A stretch of 64,000 nt of DNA from Podospora pseudoanserina. Its lineage: Eukaryota > Ascomycota > Sordariomycetes > Sordariales > Podosporaceae. A model generated the notes under the pieces. That model did no database searches. It saw only the letters and a program-made list of their open reading frames with translations, and was not told where the DNA came from. Positions 1 through 11,515 of this stretch are shown here, piece after piece. Positions within the stretch are counted from its first letter, which is position 1. Each line of letters begins with the position of its first letter. The DNA is taken from the NCBI RefSeq assembly GCF_035222485.1, contig NC_085920.1, positions 5,580,001-5,644,000 on the forward strand. Direction: 5' to 3'. The position numbers were made by a program, and so were the translations under genes.

Positions 1-1350
1 GCAGCAGGAGGACAGGAGATTGCGCCGCTTCCCACGCCGCCTGCGCCGCCCGTAAAGAGCAACAACCGGGGCACTTCCAAACCGCAAGGCGCATACTGGT
101 GCACCTTTTGTGACGTTGCTTTCCAGCGCAAGTTTGACTGGAAAAGACACGAGGATGAGTTCCACGAGAGATATAAGCGCTATCCGTGTCCCAACTGCAA
201 TCGGATCTTCTGGGGAGCCAATACGTTCAATCAGCACCACAAGAACGCCCACGGCTGCACGACATGCCCGCACGCGGATCGGGTGGTGCGCTACACACAG
301 CGCAAAACAGCATGGTAAGTTCCGTCCTTCATTTTGCTTTCTTATTTCTGCGCCTTCAATGTTTCTGAAGGTGGGGTAAGCAGCAGGATTTCTGTCCCGA
401 TCCTTGCTCAGCTGCCCGCCCCCAAATAAGGCTGCCAACATGGCGGCCAGAGTTGAACACTCGATCTGGTCAGTGAAGCGGACCAGAACGGACCACTGAC
501 GTGCTGTTTTCAGGGCCTGCGGATTTTGCGGAGGTTTTCTTGCCAGCCGCGATCGGTATTTCGACCATGTCGCCCGCCATTATGAGGATGGATGCAACAA
601 GGGACACTGGAACCACTCACTCGTAATTTACGGCCTACTTCACCAACCTTCGATCAGCAATGCATGGAAGGAGCTCAATGCTGCACTCTACGGTCATTTA
701 CCACGCGATCAGCAGCCAATGCTGGAATGGGATGCCAAGGTGACTGGCAATGCGCCCGGCTTCCTGGAGGGTGAAAGCCCCGGCAAACTCCAGGATTTAC
801 TCGAATTCTTTAACGAAAGTAACGACGACCCGAGATTTCTTGCACGACTCGCCCACGACCAGGCAAAGATTCGATTCCGGCATGAGGTACTGCAGCCTGG
901 CGGCATGTCTCCCACCGACATGGCGTCACGGCCTATTTCGGAGCCCCCGAAGCTGAAGTCCTCTGCTTCAACTCAGACACTTTTGTCAAACAAGCACATG
1001 TCCTCGCCGCAGCCCTCGGGGGGGTCTGACGGGCCACCACCTGCATACGACAGTAGTTCTGTACAGCATGTCTTGAAGAAGCAGCGAAGCATGGCTCCTT
1101 CACTGGATGCATCGTATTCGAAGCCTCATATGTTTAGCACACCAACACCGCAACAACAGCCGCTGCCACAACCACCACAATTACCTTCTCAAAAGCTGAT
1201 TAACAACCCGTTTCTTACTGCAGCGCCGGAACCTCAACCTCCCAACCTGCTGGGGATTCAACTGGAAACTACGGCGTCTGGAGGATTTTACGACTTGACG
1301 CTTACACATGTGCACCCGCACATTCAGGGGCACAGCATGAGTGATATTGC

Positions 1351-1392
<42 letters not shown>

Positions 1393-1627
1393 GCAACAAC
1401 AGCAACAACAGCAACAACAGCAACAACAGCAACAGCAATTATTACAGCAGCGGCAGCAGCAACTATCGCCGCAAGAACACCAGCCACAGTTCCTGCCGCA
1501 GATTAACGCGATCAATTTATACGATGACTGGAGTAGCATGGTGGGGACGATGGTAGACGACGGGTCGGGGACGACATGGTGGCAGACGACACAGCATCCA
1601 GGTACACATCAAGGACCACCGCAGTGA
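1..1627 (+). CDS. C2H2 zinc-finger protein, 3' part (5' end outside window)
   Basis: Partial gene: exon 1..314 (frame 1, open from the first base), intron 315..513 (GTAAGT...CAG), exon 514..1627; 475 codons are visible. Three zinc fingers can be seen. Two follow C-x2-C-x12-H-x4-H, within about the first 75 visible residues. The third follows C-x2-C-x12-H-x3-H and begins at the exon junction, where the split codon gives Trp. The following stretch (HWNHSLVIYGLLHQPS) resembles the region after the fingers in a common fungal zinc-finger family. The C-terminal half is rich in Pro, Ser and Gln and carries 29 consecutive glutamines. By family this is probably a nuclear DNA-binding regulator; its target is unknown. 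The true start and any upstream domain lie outside the window. Confidence 0.85.
1352..1438 (+). repeat. CAA/CAG trinucleotide tract encoding 29 glutamines
   Basis: The tract begins with a run of pure CAA codons and then alternates CAG and CAA, all in the reading frame of the zinc-finger gene. It is followed by two Leu codons and further Gln-rich sequence. Long open frames on the other strand and in other frames here (poly-Leu, poly-Cys, poly-Asn) are artefacts of the repeat. Confidence 0.95.
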
Positions 1628-3825
1628 TTTTTCCAAGTCGCTCTTCATATCACAGCACTGTTTTTTTTCCCCCGCTACATCACAAAAACCTTTTTCTTTG
1701 TTTGGAAACCCCCGGATTTGGACACGGTGCTTGAAAACAAGCAAGGCGTTATTCTGGGCAGCTGTTTTTCTTCTTTCCTCGAATACCCTTCTGAACATTT
1801 CTCTTCTTATACCCCCAATTTTGCGGGCCTGTCATTACTACATCATTTTTTTTTCGCACACTTTTGGAACCATTTACCTGTCGATTAGGTTGTTCTCTTT
1901 TTTTCTGGTGTTTTTTGTTTTGGATTTTGGACCATTTGGGTTTATATACGACATGGGTTGGACAGGAAGGAAGGCAAGGCATTGGAGGGAAATGGGTGGA
2001 GGTCAAGCAAGCAAGCAAGGTGAATTTTGCGATGGAGGCATAAGTGGTTGGGAAAAGGGTGTGCGGAGGTGGTGAAAGCTTCTGGATTTGTTCCATTTGG
2101 AGATTAGGCGTTCCATTATTGAGTACGGGAGATGTAAAACTCTGACCGGGATGGCGAGAGGAGAGGGTTGTGGGGTTGAGAGAGAGGACTGGAAAGGGGG
2201 GGGGGGGGGGCAGGGGATGTTTTTGTATTATATATTTGCTCCGGTTCCCAAAGCATGGTGTGTGCCCCCCTTGGGAACCTGGAAAGCAAGGTAACGGAGA
2301 GGTTTCGGACTTGGGGAAAATAAAATTCTCGAATCTGTCACCTTTGTCTTTTTTCCATGCTGCAATACTGGATGGATCCCGGGGCCACAAGGAGTATGAT
2401 GGGACGGATAGATTGTGTATACCATGTCCCAATCTCGGAACCGTTCCAACACTCCGGTACCGATATTCATCAACTGGGCAGACTTTGCTAATTTGGGGAG
2501 GAATCCACAGTTTGACCGTTGCCCAGAAGCATGTGATCGACAGATCTGCCTTGTCTGCCGGGGCGCGGTGGGTTTTGGCGGTGGTTGTGGAGAAGAAGGT
2601 AAAGGCCGGGGGTGGAGGGGGGTGTTTTGGCGGCTCCGCAGAGCTCCGCAAACCCCGTTGTAATAAAACGGTGTTAGGAAGTGGAAGTGGGAAGTGTAGG
2701 CTGAATCAAGCGCGGGTCTGGGATATGGGGGGGTGGGGTAAGGAAAAGTCTGGTGGTGTTGGGTAGGGAAGTTGGGGGGACTAGGTTGGTTGTTGGTGAT
2801 TCGGTTTTGGAGAAAAGTAAATTGTAGAGCTGGATAAGTTAGATAGTGCCTGAAATGTGCTGGTTTTAGAGGTGACATGTGGCTTTTAAGCTACCAGGTT
2901 GGATATTCGGTGTGCAAGGGTTGTTTCTGAAGATGTGGTCATGTAGTTGAATATCTTGCGTGATGCTACTAGCAAAATGTCACATTGCTGATGATATTTC
3001 TAACTGGTAAACTGGATTTTCATCTCAACTTTTGTTTTGGTTCATTGATAAGCTGTTAGAAAGGGAGTATAGCTGGTATGGTTGCTCCTCCCCTACACTC
3101 GCACAATAACGTCACTGCACACACTCACCAATCTGCGTCACACATTTCTTTTCAAAAATACCCCGCGTCGAACAGAGTTATTAGAAATCAGCCCGCGTTA
3201 TTACAACTATTCCCATCAACAAGTTAGTAACTCGGAGTTTTCAACCCCCCGAGTTATCAATCATGGACTCGCCTCTAACCCCCAACCCGACCTGCAAAAG
3301 ATCTTCACAGCTCCCGGGACCTCACACATACCATCCGGCCTCATCGTCAAGAAGCATGACAAAGCATACCAAGACACGGTCCATACCTTCACCCCGATCC
3401 CCGGGGTGGTCCAGACCCAAGTCATACCGGTTTTCTCCCAATCTAACTACGCCACACAATATACATCACGCATGGCGTTGCTAGAACAACAACAAAACGG
3501 CCCAAGGGAAAACGTACATGTAAGCGACCCGTTTTTAAAAAGCGGGAAAACAAAAGGGGAACTGTCGCGATTCGCCCAACCAAACTTTACACCATGCGTT
3601 TTATTCGCTTGGCGCAGGTAAGGTAGGTTTGGGATTGCCTGCCGGGTTGGTACAAGCCGATAGGCATAGAGCTATGTGTGTGTGTGCTTACTGTGCAGTG
3701 GGTTGATATTAGCCAACCGATTGTCCCGACTCGGGGAGGAATTATTGGGTGGGCGTCGTGGTGGTGGATGGGAGGCTATTTGTGGATGGCAGGGGTTGTT
3801 GAATTTTGATGGTTTCGGAGAGGTG
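1628..3825. other. Intergenic, no supported gene
   Basis: Between the zinc-finger stop and the TATA box of the GMC gene. It holds T-rich and G-rich simple sequence, including a G11 run near 2198-2210. A 300-codon minus-strand frame (1749..2651) and a 179-codon plus-strand frame (3082..3621, with no ATG at its opening) are open, but they are low-complexity and show no family motif, so I do not call them. Confidence 0.6.
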
Positions 3826-3833
3826 TATATAAG
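3826..3833 (+). promoter_or_regulatory. TATA box of the GMC oxidoreductase gene
   Basis: TATATAAG lies 80 bp upstream of the ATG at 3906, a plausible distance for a fungal core promoter. Assigned by sequence match and position only. Confidence 0.5.
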
Positions 3834-3905
3834 TAGTGATAGTCTCGGACTTTTTGGGAGCATGAAAAAAGGTGTAAGGGGGCTCTTCAAGGCTCATTGA
3901 ACAAG

Positions 3906-5761
3906 ATGGCGAGGTTGCTGCTGTGTTCTGTTCAGCTGCTTGTGGCGAGGATTGTGGGGGTTGGAGCTCAGGCGCCGGGTGGTAGTACGTATGATTATGT
4001 GAGTGTTTCACCGTGTTGCTTGGAAGACCTCTGACTGATTTATGACAGGTTATTGTGGGAGGTGGTACGGCGGGCCTTGCTCTTGCTACTAGGTTGAGTC
4101 TTGGTTTGCCCAATGCCAAAATAGTTGTTGTCGAGGCTGGGCCTTCTGGCCTGCATGAGGATGGCATCAACGTTCCTGGTTTGAAAGGGAGCACGATCGG
4201 AGGAAAGTATGACTGGTACTTTCCGACTGTACCCCAGAAAGCCTTGAACAATCGGGTTGTTTTCAACCCCCGTGGTAAAGTACTTGGTGGCTCGTCCGCC
4301 CTGAACTTGCTCACTTGGGACCGTCCGGCGGCGAGGGAGATTGAGAAGTGGAAGGAGTTGGGCAATCCGGGATGGGGCTGGAAGGAGATGGAGGCGGCTA
4401 TGGAGAAGGCCGAGACGTTTGTGGGTGGACCGCCTGGCTCAGGGACCAGGGGTCCGATATATGCGCTGTACAATCGACAGCAGGCGCCTTTCCTGAATGC
4501 TGTTGCCCCCGCAGTTTCGAGTCTCCATGGTATCCCACTGAACTCGGACTCGATCCAGGGGAATCCCATCGGCATCGGGTACCAGCCTACCAATGTGAAC
4601 CCGACGTCCTACAACCGGTCCTACAGCGCGAATGAGTATCTTCCCAAGGCAAAATCAAACCTGGTGGTCTTGACCGAAACTCGCGTCGCCAAGGTCAACT
4701 TGAAGAAAAGCGGCAAGCTTCAGCGGGCAACTGGTGTTACCCTTACTGACGGGACCGTCATCACAGCCCGCAAGGAGGTTATCTTGTCTGCGGGATCTAT
4801 ACAGTCGCCAAACCTTCTCGAGTTGTCAGGTATTGGCGGGAGTGACATTCTCAAAGCCGCCAAAATCAAACAGCTCATCGACCTCCCTGGAGTTGGGGAG
4901 AACTATCAAGAGCACCTCCTGGTGTCGATCAGCTATCAAGTTCGAGACGACTTCATTACCGGTGACCGAGTCAACTATAACTCAACTTACAGAGAAGAAC
5001 AATGGAACCGCCGCCTCAACAACCTGTCCTCTTGGTTCGACGACGCTCGCTTTTCAATACTGTTCGCCAACTGGAGGCAGATCATTGGTGGTTCTGACAA
5101 CGCCCAGGTCGCCCTGGCCCGCTCTGTTCTCGCTGGGTCGAAAGATGTTGGCCACAAGTGGAAGCTAGAGCAGCTTTCCGACCCCAAGATCCCCCAAATC
5201 GAGATGATCTTTACCTCTCGGTATTTTGGCAATAAGGGATACCCCCCTGTTGGATCCCCCTTGAATGGAAAAGGCTTTATGGCCATCATCGTCGGCCTCA
5301 TGCACCCCCTCGCAACAGGGAGCGTGCATATCGACCCTGCCAACGCCACCCTTGGGAGCCCAATTATTGATCCAAAGTTTCTCAACAACGAATATGACAT
5401 CCAGGGATTGATTCACGCGTTGAAGTTTGCGAGGAAGATCTTCCAGACGGAGCCGCTCAAGTCGGTGGTGGTGAGCGAATATGAACCCGGGCTGGATGTG
5501 GTCAAGACGGATGCTGAGTGGAGGGCGTATTTGTTGCGGAATATGGGGATCATTTTCCATCCCATGTGCACTGCGGCGATGCTGCCGAAGAAGGACGGCG
5601 GGGTGGTGGATCCGAAGCTGGTGGTGTATGGAACGGAGAACCTGAGGGTTGTGGATGCGAGTGTGATTCCGGTCCAGATATCGGCGCATCCGCAGACGGT
5701 GGTGTATGGGATTGCGGAGAAGGCGGCGGAGATTATCATCAAGGAGGGGAAGGGGAGGTAA
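3906..5761 (+). CDS. Secreted GMC-family FAD oxidoreductase
   Basis: Exons 3906..3998 and 4049..5761 with a 50-bp GTGAGT...CAG intron; 601 aa. The N-terminus is a hydrophobic signal peptide (about residues 1-22). The FAD-binding motif YVIVGGGTAGL spans the splice junction, which supports both the start and the intron; EAGP follows near residue 66. The GMC signature VLGGSSALN lies near residue 105. Near the C-terminus FHPMCTAAM (about residue 535) and SAHPQ (about 578) carry the two active-site histidines typical of aryl-alcohol oxidases, glucose oxidases and choline dehydrogenases. Family knowledge: these flavoenzymes oxidise alcohols or sugars, often with H2O2 release outside the cell. The substrate cannot be told from sequence. 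The length is normal for the family. Confidence 0.92.
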
Positions 5762-6145
5762 CAAGGAAGGGAGACGGGCAGGACGTGGGAAACATATGAA
5801 AACGGGTACATAAGGGAAGATTCGAGGGGTTCGGGGCATATTCAACAGAGATGCCTTTGACAGTAACACTGTGCAAGTCCCCGTAGCTTCTCTGACGTCT
5901 ACTGCTCGTGTGATAGCCATGTGATGCTTGCTGAATGATAATGTGGGATATCAAAACTGAATAGGAGGCAAAGACAGGAAAGGTACGAGCAAGATCCAAG
6001 CCCTAACATGAATGAGGTGTCTACTCTTGAAAAAAGCAATGCTCAGTTGAAACGCTCACTGATGCACTGTGAATGCCACCGTCTTTCCATCCCATCTATC
6101 CTTCAGTTGCACTGCTTTGGGGTGACACAATGCAGGCAATTTCCT
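5762..6145. other. Short intergenic region between convergent genes
   Basis: 3' flanks of the GMC gene (plus) and the amidoligase gene (minus). I see no gene or structured element. Confidence 0.6.
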
Positions 6146-7570
6146 CTAATTCTCCCGTGTGATCTTCTCTACAAAGCTACGGGAGAGGTCGTGCGACACG
6201 CCCAAGTCTTCCATCAACTGAGCAAAATCCCGCCCCAAGCGCTCTCCCCGCGTCTCCTGCCCAACCACCGTCACCCGCTGGCTCTCTCGTGACTTCTGCA
6301 GTAATCGACCCAGCGTGACCTCGAAGCGACCATCCGACTTGCACGCCGAAACCTCGACAATGGTAGCGCCAATTGTGAGCCATCCCAACACCATATCGAT
6401 GCTGGTGGATCCTTCCATGAAACGGAATTCTATTGTTCTCGGATTGGTTCTTGCCCGTTCGTCCTCAAGGCCAAAAGCGCTGAAGTTGAAGCCCAATCGT
6501 CGGTGCATTCGAGTGTCGCCAGAAAGCAGCTTTCCGAGCTCTTCGTGGGAGGTTTTACTCCAAATCTCCCGAAAGGCAGCCAGTTCCTTTGCCGAGACAG
6601 TCTTTTGCCCGCATATTGCTCGGACGATCTGCCTATCGGAGATGTCATGTGCCTGTCGGGCGACGGCCTGGCGGGTGAGAAGGCCTTCCAACCCGTCGAG
6701 ACTCCTGGCCAGCCGACTGTGCTTCACGAGCTCGAATCCCCACGAGTAAACGTTGTCATAATTGGGAGACTTGGGGTCCCTGGTGCTGCGGAGGGTGGGT
6801 TCAGATACCCAAAGGATGGTTGCGAGTCTCTTCAGTGTCGACAGAGAGTAGGGTTGGTCATCGATGCGTCCGAGATGGCAGTGCGTATCACAACTTCCGT
6901 TGATAACCAGCCGGTGTTTCGACATCAACGCCTTTAGAACCCTTTGAACACGGTGGCGGGTTTGGCGGTCGTTAGCCAGCATTTTGGGTGAGCAAATCTC
7001 GGCCGACGCCCAAGTATATCCTTTCAGCAACTTTTCCTTCTCCAAAGGCTCCGGGGACCCGGCTTTCTTCACGATCCATGCCGACGCCCAGAACTCGCTT
7101 TCCTTCTGGCCTCCTTCCTCAATCTCGGCTTTGGTGATGGCGTTCTCTCCCGTCTCTTTGATTGTTTGGGCCAAGAGGGCCAAAACCTGCTGTTGACTTG
7201 CGGGCTTGTCGCCAGGATACAACGCCGTCTGGAGAGGTCGCGGATCGTTTGGCTCGGGATCAGAACACCCCGGAATCAGGAGCGGGTAGAGATACTTGAG
7301 CTCAACCGCCAGAGTGACGTCTTCCAGTCTGTCCTCAGACTCATCGTTCTCCACCTCGATGTCCAACTTGGGGCTGTGGTGGTAATGGTGACCGGTGTGA
7401 TGGTTGAAAACGTAAGGGATTCTCTCCGAGTTTGGGGTTCCTTTCACGGCTCGACAGAAGCACCTCAAGAAGGCCCAGATACCGCGCGTCTTAAGTTCTT
7501 GCTCCACAACCACAGTGGGCGTGGGCAGATCCACAGGCCAACTACCCATGGCACCGAACTGCCGTCTCAT
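6146..7570 (-). CDS. Putative amidoligase-family protein (Amidoligase_2)
   Basis: Single-exon frame, 474 aa from the ATG at 7570; the frame stays open slightly further upstream but without an ATG. Motifs in order match the fungal Amidoligase_2 family (PF12224, glutamine-synthetase/GCS-like fold): LAVELKYLYPLLIPG (family pattern: acidic residue in a hydrophobic strand), YTWASAEICSPKM, the histidine motif CDTHCHLGRID, and the C-terminal IEFRFMEGSTS. In characterised relatives these acidic and histidine positions bind ATP and metal for amide-bond formation. The fungal members are, to my knowledge, not biochemically defined, and no neighbour suggests a substrate. An acidic insert (about residues 70-90) with His-rich sequence before it (HHTGHHYHH) is unusual. 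It is convergent with the GMC gene. Confidence 0.8.
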   Translation of the reverse strand: MRRQFGAMGSWPVDLPTPTVVVEQELKTRGIWAFLRCFCRAVKGTPNSERIPYVFNHHTGHHYHHSPKLDIEVENDESEDRLEDVTLAVELKYLYPLLIPGCSDPEPNDPRPLQTALYPGDKPASQQQVLALLAQTIKETGENAITKAEIEEGGQKESEFWASAWIVKKAGSPEPLEKEKLLKGYTWASAEICSPKMLANDRQTRHRVQRVLKALMSKHRLVINGSCDTHCHLGRIDDQPYSLSTLKRLATILWVSEPTLRSTRDPKSPNYDNVYSWGFELVKHSRLARSLDGLEGLLTRQAVARQAHDISDRQIVRAICGQKTVSAKELAAFREIWSKTSHEELGKLLSGDTRMHRRLGFNFSAFGLEDERARTNPRTIEFRFMEGSTSIDMVLGWLTIGATIVEVSACKSDGRFEVTLGRLLQKSRESQRVTVVGQETRGERLGRDFAQLMEDLGVSHDLSRSFVEKITREN

Positions 7571-10500
7571 CTGATCTGGCAGCAAATTGAATTGATATTT
7601 TGGCTGAACACAGGATATTTGGTACTCCAGTCACCCTCATGCCCATCCGCATTCCTTGGTTGCGAAGCTTCTGGCATCAACAGAGAAAGGAGAGCCACCT
7701 CGACAGAATACTTTCTAGGTCACAACAGCAAAACCTGGCACTCTAATATTCTGGCAACATTCAGACAAGAGAACACTTCGGGACATTGGGCGTCAGCAGA
7801 GCAACTAGCCGGTATGACAGGTCAACGAATCTTACCAAAGGGAGCTGCGGCGAGCCTCACGAATCAAGATGAGATCCAACGCTCTCCCTCCAAGTACCCA
7901 AAAACCCGAGTTCGGGGCGAAGAACATGTAATGCGAGTCAGCATGCCGCAAGAAAACGTGGGGAGTTGATGTCCCACAAGTACCTGGAAGCCCCGTGTCA
8001 CCCCAATAATTGAATAAACGCCTAGACAAACCGAAAACTACCAACAACTCGAGCCCGACCGGACAGCTCGGTAGGTAAAGTGACAAGTCATCTCTGGCCC
8101 CCCTCTTATTCATAATCCATGACTGTTGGTACCTAATGACAGCGGTGTACTTCTCCAGATTGAGGGAATTCCCGGCAGGCCATGGCGCATTGGAGTGTGC
8201 CGTTGGCTACGATCAAGACAAGAGGTCCTTTGGATCCGGACGGCCTTGGCCTTTTTCGGGTGTTTCAATAAGCACGAAAACACCAAGAGTCTGCAGACAG
8301 GGGGGCTGCATGACCCCGTGCATGCTTGATACATCACTAGACTCTCACTTTTGCACCTCAAGTCGAGCGCTGTTCCCTGTCGTACAAGGTGTCATTTGTT
8401 GCGCGCTCGGTTGAGACCCCCATAACGCCATTCACATTGCTTCTTGGTAGGAGTAGTCCCCCCTTTCTCTTCTCACACCGCAGGTCTGCACTCACCTATG
8501 ACGAGTTCGTGTGGGATTCGTGGGTCGTCGCCGATAAGAGCAACGATGAGTTCGCCATCTTGCAGCAGATGGCCACGATGGCCGACCCACACACAGACTC
8601 GGCACAGTGAGAGCCATGGAATCCAGAGAGCGGTCAAACACTCCATTTCAGACATTTATTGACCAAACAAAATGTCTCTCCCACTCATTTTCACATCACT
8701 ACCCCCCATGCTTGGATAGCCCCGCCCCCACAACTGCTCGTGTTTTGCTCCTCTCCCGCTGTGCCGTACGATGGTATTCCTGGGCGAAGATGGGGTTGAT
8801 TGGAGAAGGAAGATGCCGAGACAAAAGCCGGGCCGGACGTCAATCGAATCTCACACTTTTGCAGAAGTTGCTGAAATCGAAAAAGATGACACGACCTCGT
8901 AACATCAACCATAAAAGAGCTTTGTATGAACCGAGAAGGAAATCAAAGCATTCAATTCAACTTAGATCATGGCGGGACGGGCTTATTTCAGGCAAAGTCA
9001 AAGCCCAATCCAACCCGGCATATATACGATATATCTTCTCCCACACACCAAGTCTTCGGGTTTTTCCAAGTTACGCCAGGTTTTCTCGATCTGGTTCGAT
9101 GCGCGGCCGGTGCCGAGGAGGAAGGTAAGGAGGGCGGCACCGCGGACGCCGCCCCGCCCGTTCCGCCTGCACAGACTCTGCTTGACTGCAACCCGGCGAG
9201 TGTACCGCGTATGCGTGTTATGCTGTTTGTTGTTGCTGTACATATGCAACGGCGTAGAGGAGGACGGTGGTGGTGGTTGGCAGGTGTCATTCGGTGTTTT
9301 GGGTCTGGAGGGTTGTAAAGGAGGGCGGTATTATGCTCATCATTCTCTTTTTCCTGTTGCTGATGTGTGCTTGCGTGATTGATGTAAGGATCAGACATTG
9401 GTTGATACCCTACCTTACAGTGTTGTGTGACTTTTTCCTTTTGGTTGCTTTCGGATGTTAGACACCGGCAGATGGAAAAAGGGTGAGAATGACGGTGGGT
9501 CGTGACTGAAGCAGATATCAGCACGACATGGTTTTTTACGGTGGACAGGAAAGGTAAGGTAGATGTGGTGTGTTTGTGTAACGTGGGGAACTCGGTTGAT
9601 TTTTTTCTGGGTACCTATCTTTTTTGGCCCGGCTGACGGCAGGGTTGACTCCAAGATGATGTGATGTGTGACAAGGGTGAGCAGGGGTGGATTTGCTGAT
9701 ATGCCAGTGTCTGTTCGGGAATTCATGTGATGGGGCTGGACTGTTCTATTTGATGTCAAGTAATAAGGTATGGTGTTTTCTGTTGGTTGGGCGCGCGCTT
9801 GTCTCAGTGGGAGAAGAGGTGGTGGTGGCGGTTGGGTGTGACACGTATGTAGAATGTGAGCTGGATACTGGAAGGGGTAAGCCGGGGGGGTGTATGGGTG
9901 CTTTTGGAGCGAGGATTTGTGTAACGGGGTGTTGGGAGAAGGAGAAAAGAGCGGCTTGCAATTGGAGGGGAAGGATATGTTGCAGAGAAACCCAGGCTAG
10001 CCCGCAAACCTTTTTTTTTTCACCTTTATTTATCTTGCGATTACGTTAGCTACAAGTATGAGTTACTGGTGTTGACTTAGTTCGACCTCAACTTCGTGAG
10101 AGCTGCCCGGTTTTATATTAAAGTATCCATGTGCTTTGTAGAGGAATTTAGCTTGTTACTGACTAGTAGCCTAATACCTACGTATCTAGATAGACTAACT
10201 GGTGTTCAGTGCTTTCTCTTGAGACTTAAGCTCTGAAATTCTTCAACCAGCTTTAGTTGGCCAACCCATGATCAAGGTGCCTGGTAGTCAAGGACACCTA
10301 CGTTGGTTAGCTATCTATACTCGCGATTTCAAGTTCCGAGTCGGCCCTTTTTTTCAGAACCTACGTATCGTCTTATTTAATCGACACAAGTTGGTATGCA
10401 ACAAGAGAAAATGGGCATCGGGGATTGATTTATGTTCGATGTCGTAGGTCAAGATGACTGCCGTGAACTTGATATCTCACTGATCATACATATGATTTCA

Positions 10501-10967
10501 GGGTCTTTTGATGTTGCGTGCTATGATAATGTACCAACGTCTTCAACGATATTCAAATTGAGGCATTGAATTTGTCGTAGTCTGATCAAATGGGGCTAGT
10601 CAGACACACCTTCTCTGATCGTCATGACAGTTAAGAGCTTGAAAAAACAAGAACACAATGAAGCAGGGGAGATCACTAGTCAGGAGATCGGCTGAAGTTG
10701 GCAAACAGCAAACACTTGGATTTACATTAGATGGTCTGTTCGTCGAAGACTTCAAAACCCCAGAGTTCCGCCTCATCCATCGCCCCCCCTCCCCCTTGAC
10801 CGCCGCCTTTTAGCTGCATAGAAAACCAGACGAAGATGATCCCACCGAGTTGTGCTGGCGAGCATGGTGGAGCTGAAAGGGAATAGCACACCACGCTGGA
10901 CTTGTGTCATCATGGTCCAGGACGGGGGCCACAACTCGAAGGCATCAACTAGTGCGAGGCCTGCCCC
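7571..10967. other. Gene-poor 3.4-kb interval
   Basis: No open frame here shows a family motif, signal peptide or credible splice structure. Frames at 8607..9128, 8926..9318 and 8988..9524 overlap one another on both strands and have shuffled composition. From about 10,020 to 10,740 the DNA looks AT-richer than its surroundings. A small or non-coding gene could hide here; I cannot support one. Confidence 0.5.
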
Positions 10968-11515
10968 TTAGCAGGTAACGCCACCAGGGCAGCAGTCCTT
11001 GGAGCAGTTGGCAATGCAGAGCTGGTCAGTAACGCTGCCTCTGCGGCAGCTGGGGATGCAGATGTTGTAGCAATAGGTGAAGTAGTCCTTGCCGCAGCAG
11101 GCCTTGGTGCACTTGATGGACGAGACCTCATTGTTGTGGCCCGAGGTGGTGACGCTCATATGAGAGCGGTCTCTGGCCGTCCACAGCCTCTCGACGCAGC
11201 CGCCGTGCCTGTAGAACTCGCATTCGCCGTTCTTGACCTCATAGCTGCTGAGCTGTTGGTGATGATGAGAGCATCGTCAGCATTCCGACTTCTTGGATGG
11301 ACGCCGGGCCATCTTACCTTGTCGTTCATGTTGGAAGGAATGCTGTAGCACCTCCCGATCTCGGCCTCCGAGATCGTCACACAAGGTCCTCCCATGTCGG
11401 GCAGATCGCAGTACTTGACATAGGGGTTCGAAAGGTACTGTGCAACCGCGCCGGTGTTGAAAAGGGAAGCGGTGACGAGGAGGGACGTCAGGGTGGACTT
11501 GAAGCCGAACATCAT
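10968..11515 (-). CDS. Small secreted cysteine-rich protein (16 Cys)
   Basis: Exons 11515..11318 and 11252..10968 with a 65-bp GTAAGA...CAG intron in phase 0; 160 aa. A signal peptide ends near residue 25 (TGAVAQ). The remainder has 16 cysteines: 3 in exon 1 and 13 in exon 2, with two CC pairs (ACCGKD and DCCPGG) and a terminal TC. The even count in a short secreted chain suggests a disulfide-knotted extracellular protein. Other alternatives at the acceptor lie out of phase, so the junction is well fixed. I do not recognise the family. Fungal proteins of this type are often effectors or antimicrobial/surface proteins, but that is inference. A TATA-like box lies about 125 bp upstream. Confidence 0.8.

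Noticed and set aside
1181-1556. Poly-Leu, poly-Cys and poly-Asn frames around the polyglutamine tract
   Set aside because: Shadows of the CAA/CAG repeat of the zinc-finger gene.
1749-2651. 300-codon minus-strand open frame
   Set aside because: Low-complexity Pro/Thr/Ser composition from T- and G-rich DNA, includes homopolymer-encoded residues, no motif and no splice support.
3082-3621. 179-codon plus-strand frame
   Set aside because: The frame opens without an ATG, has no family motif, and sits just upstream of the GMC promoter.
8607-9524. Overlapping frames of 130-178 codons on both strands
   Set aside because: Mutually overlapping, no motif, signal peptide or coding-like composition.
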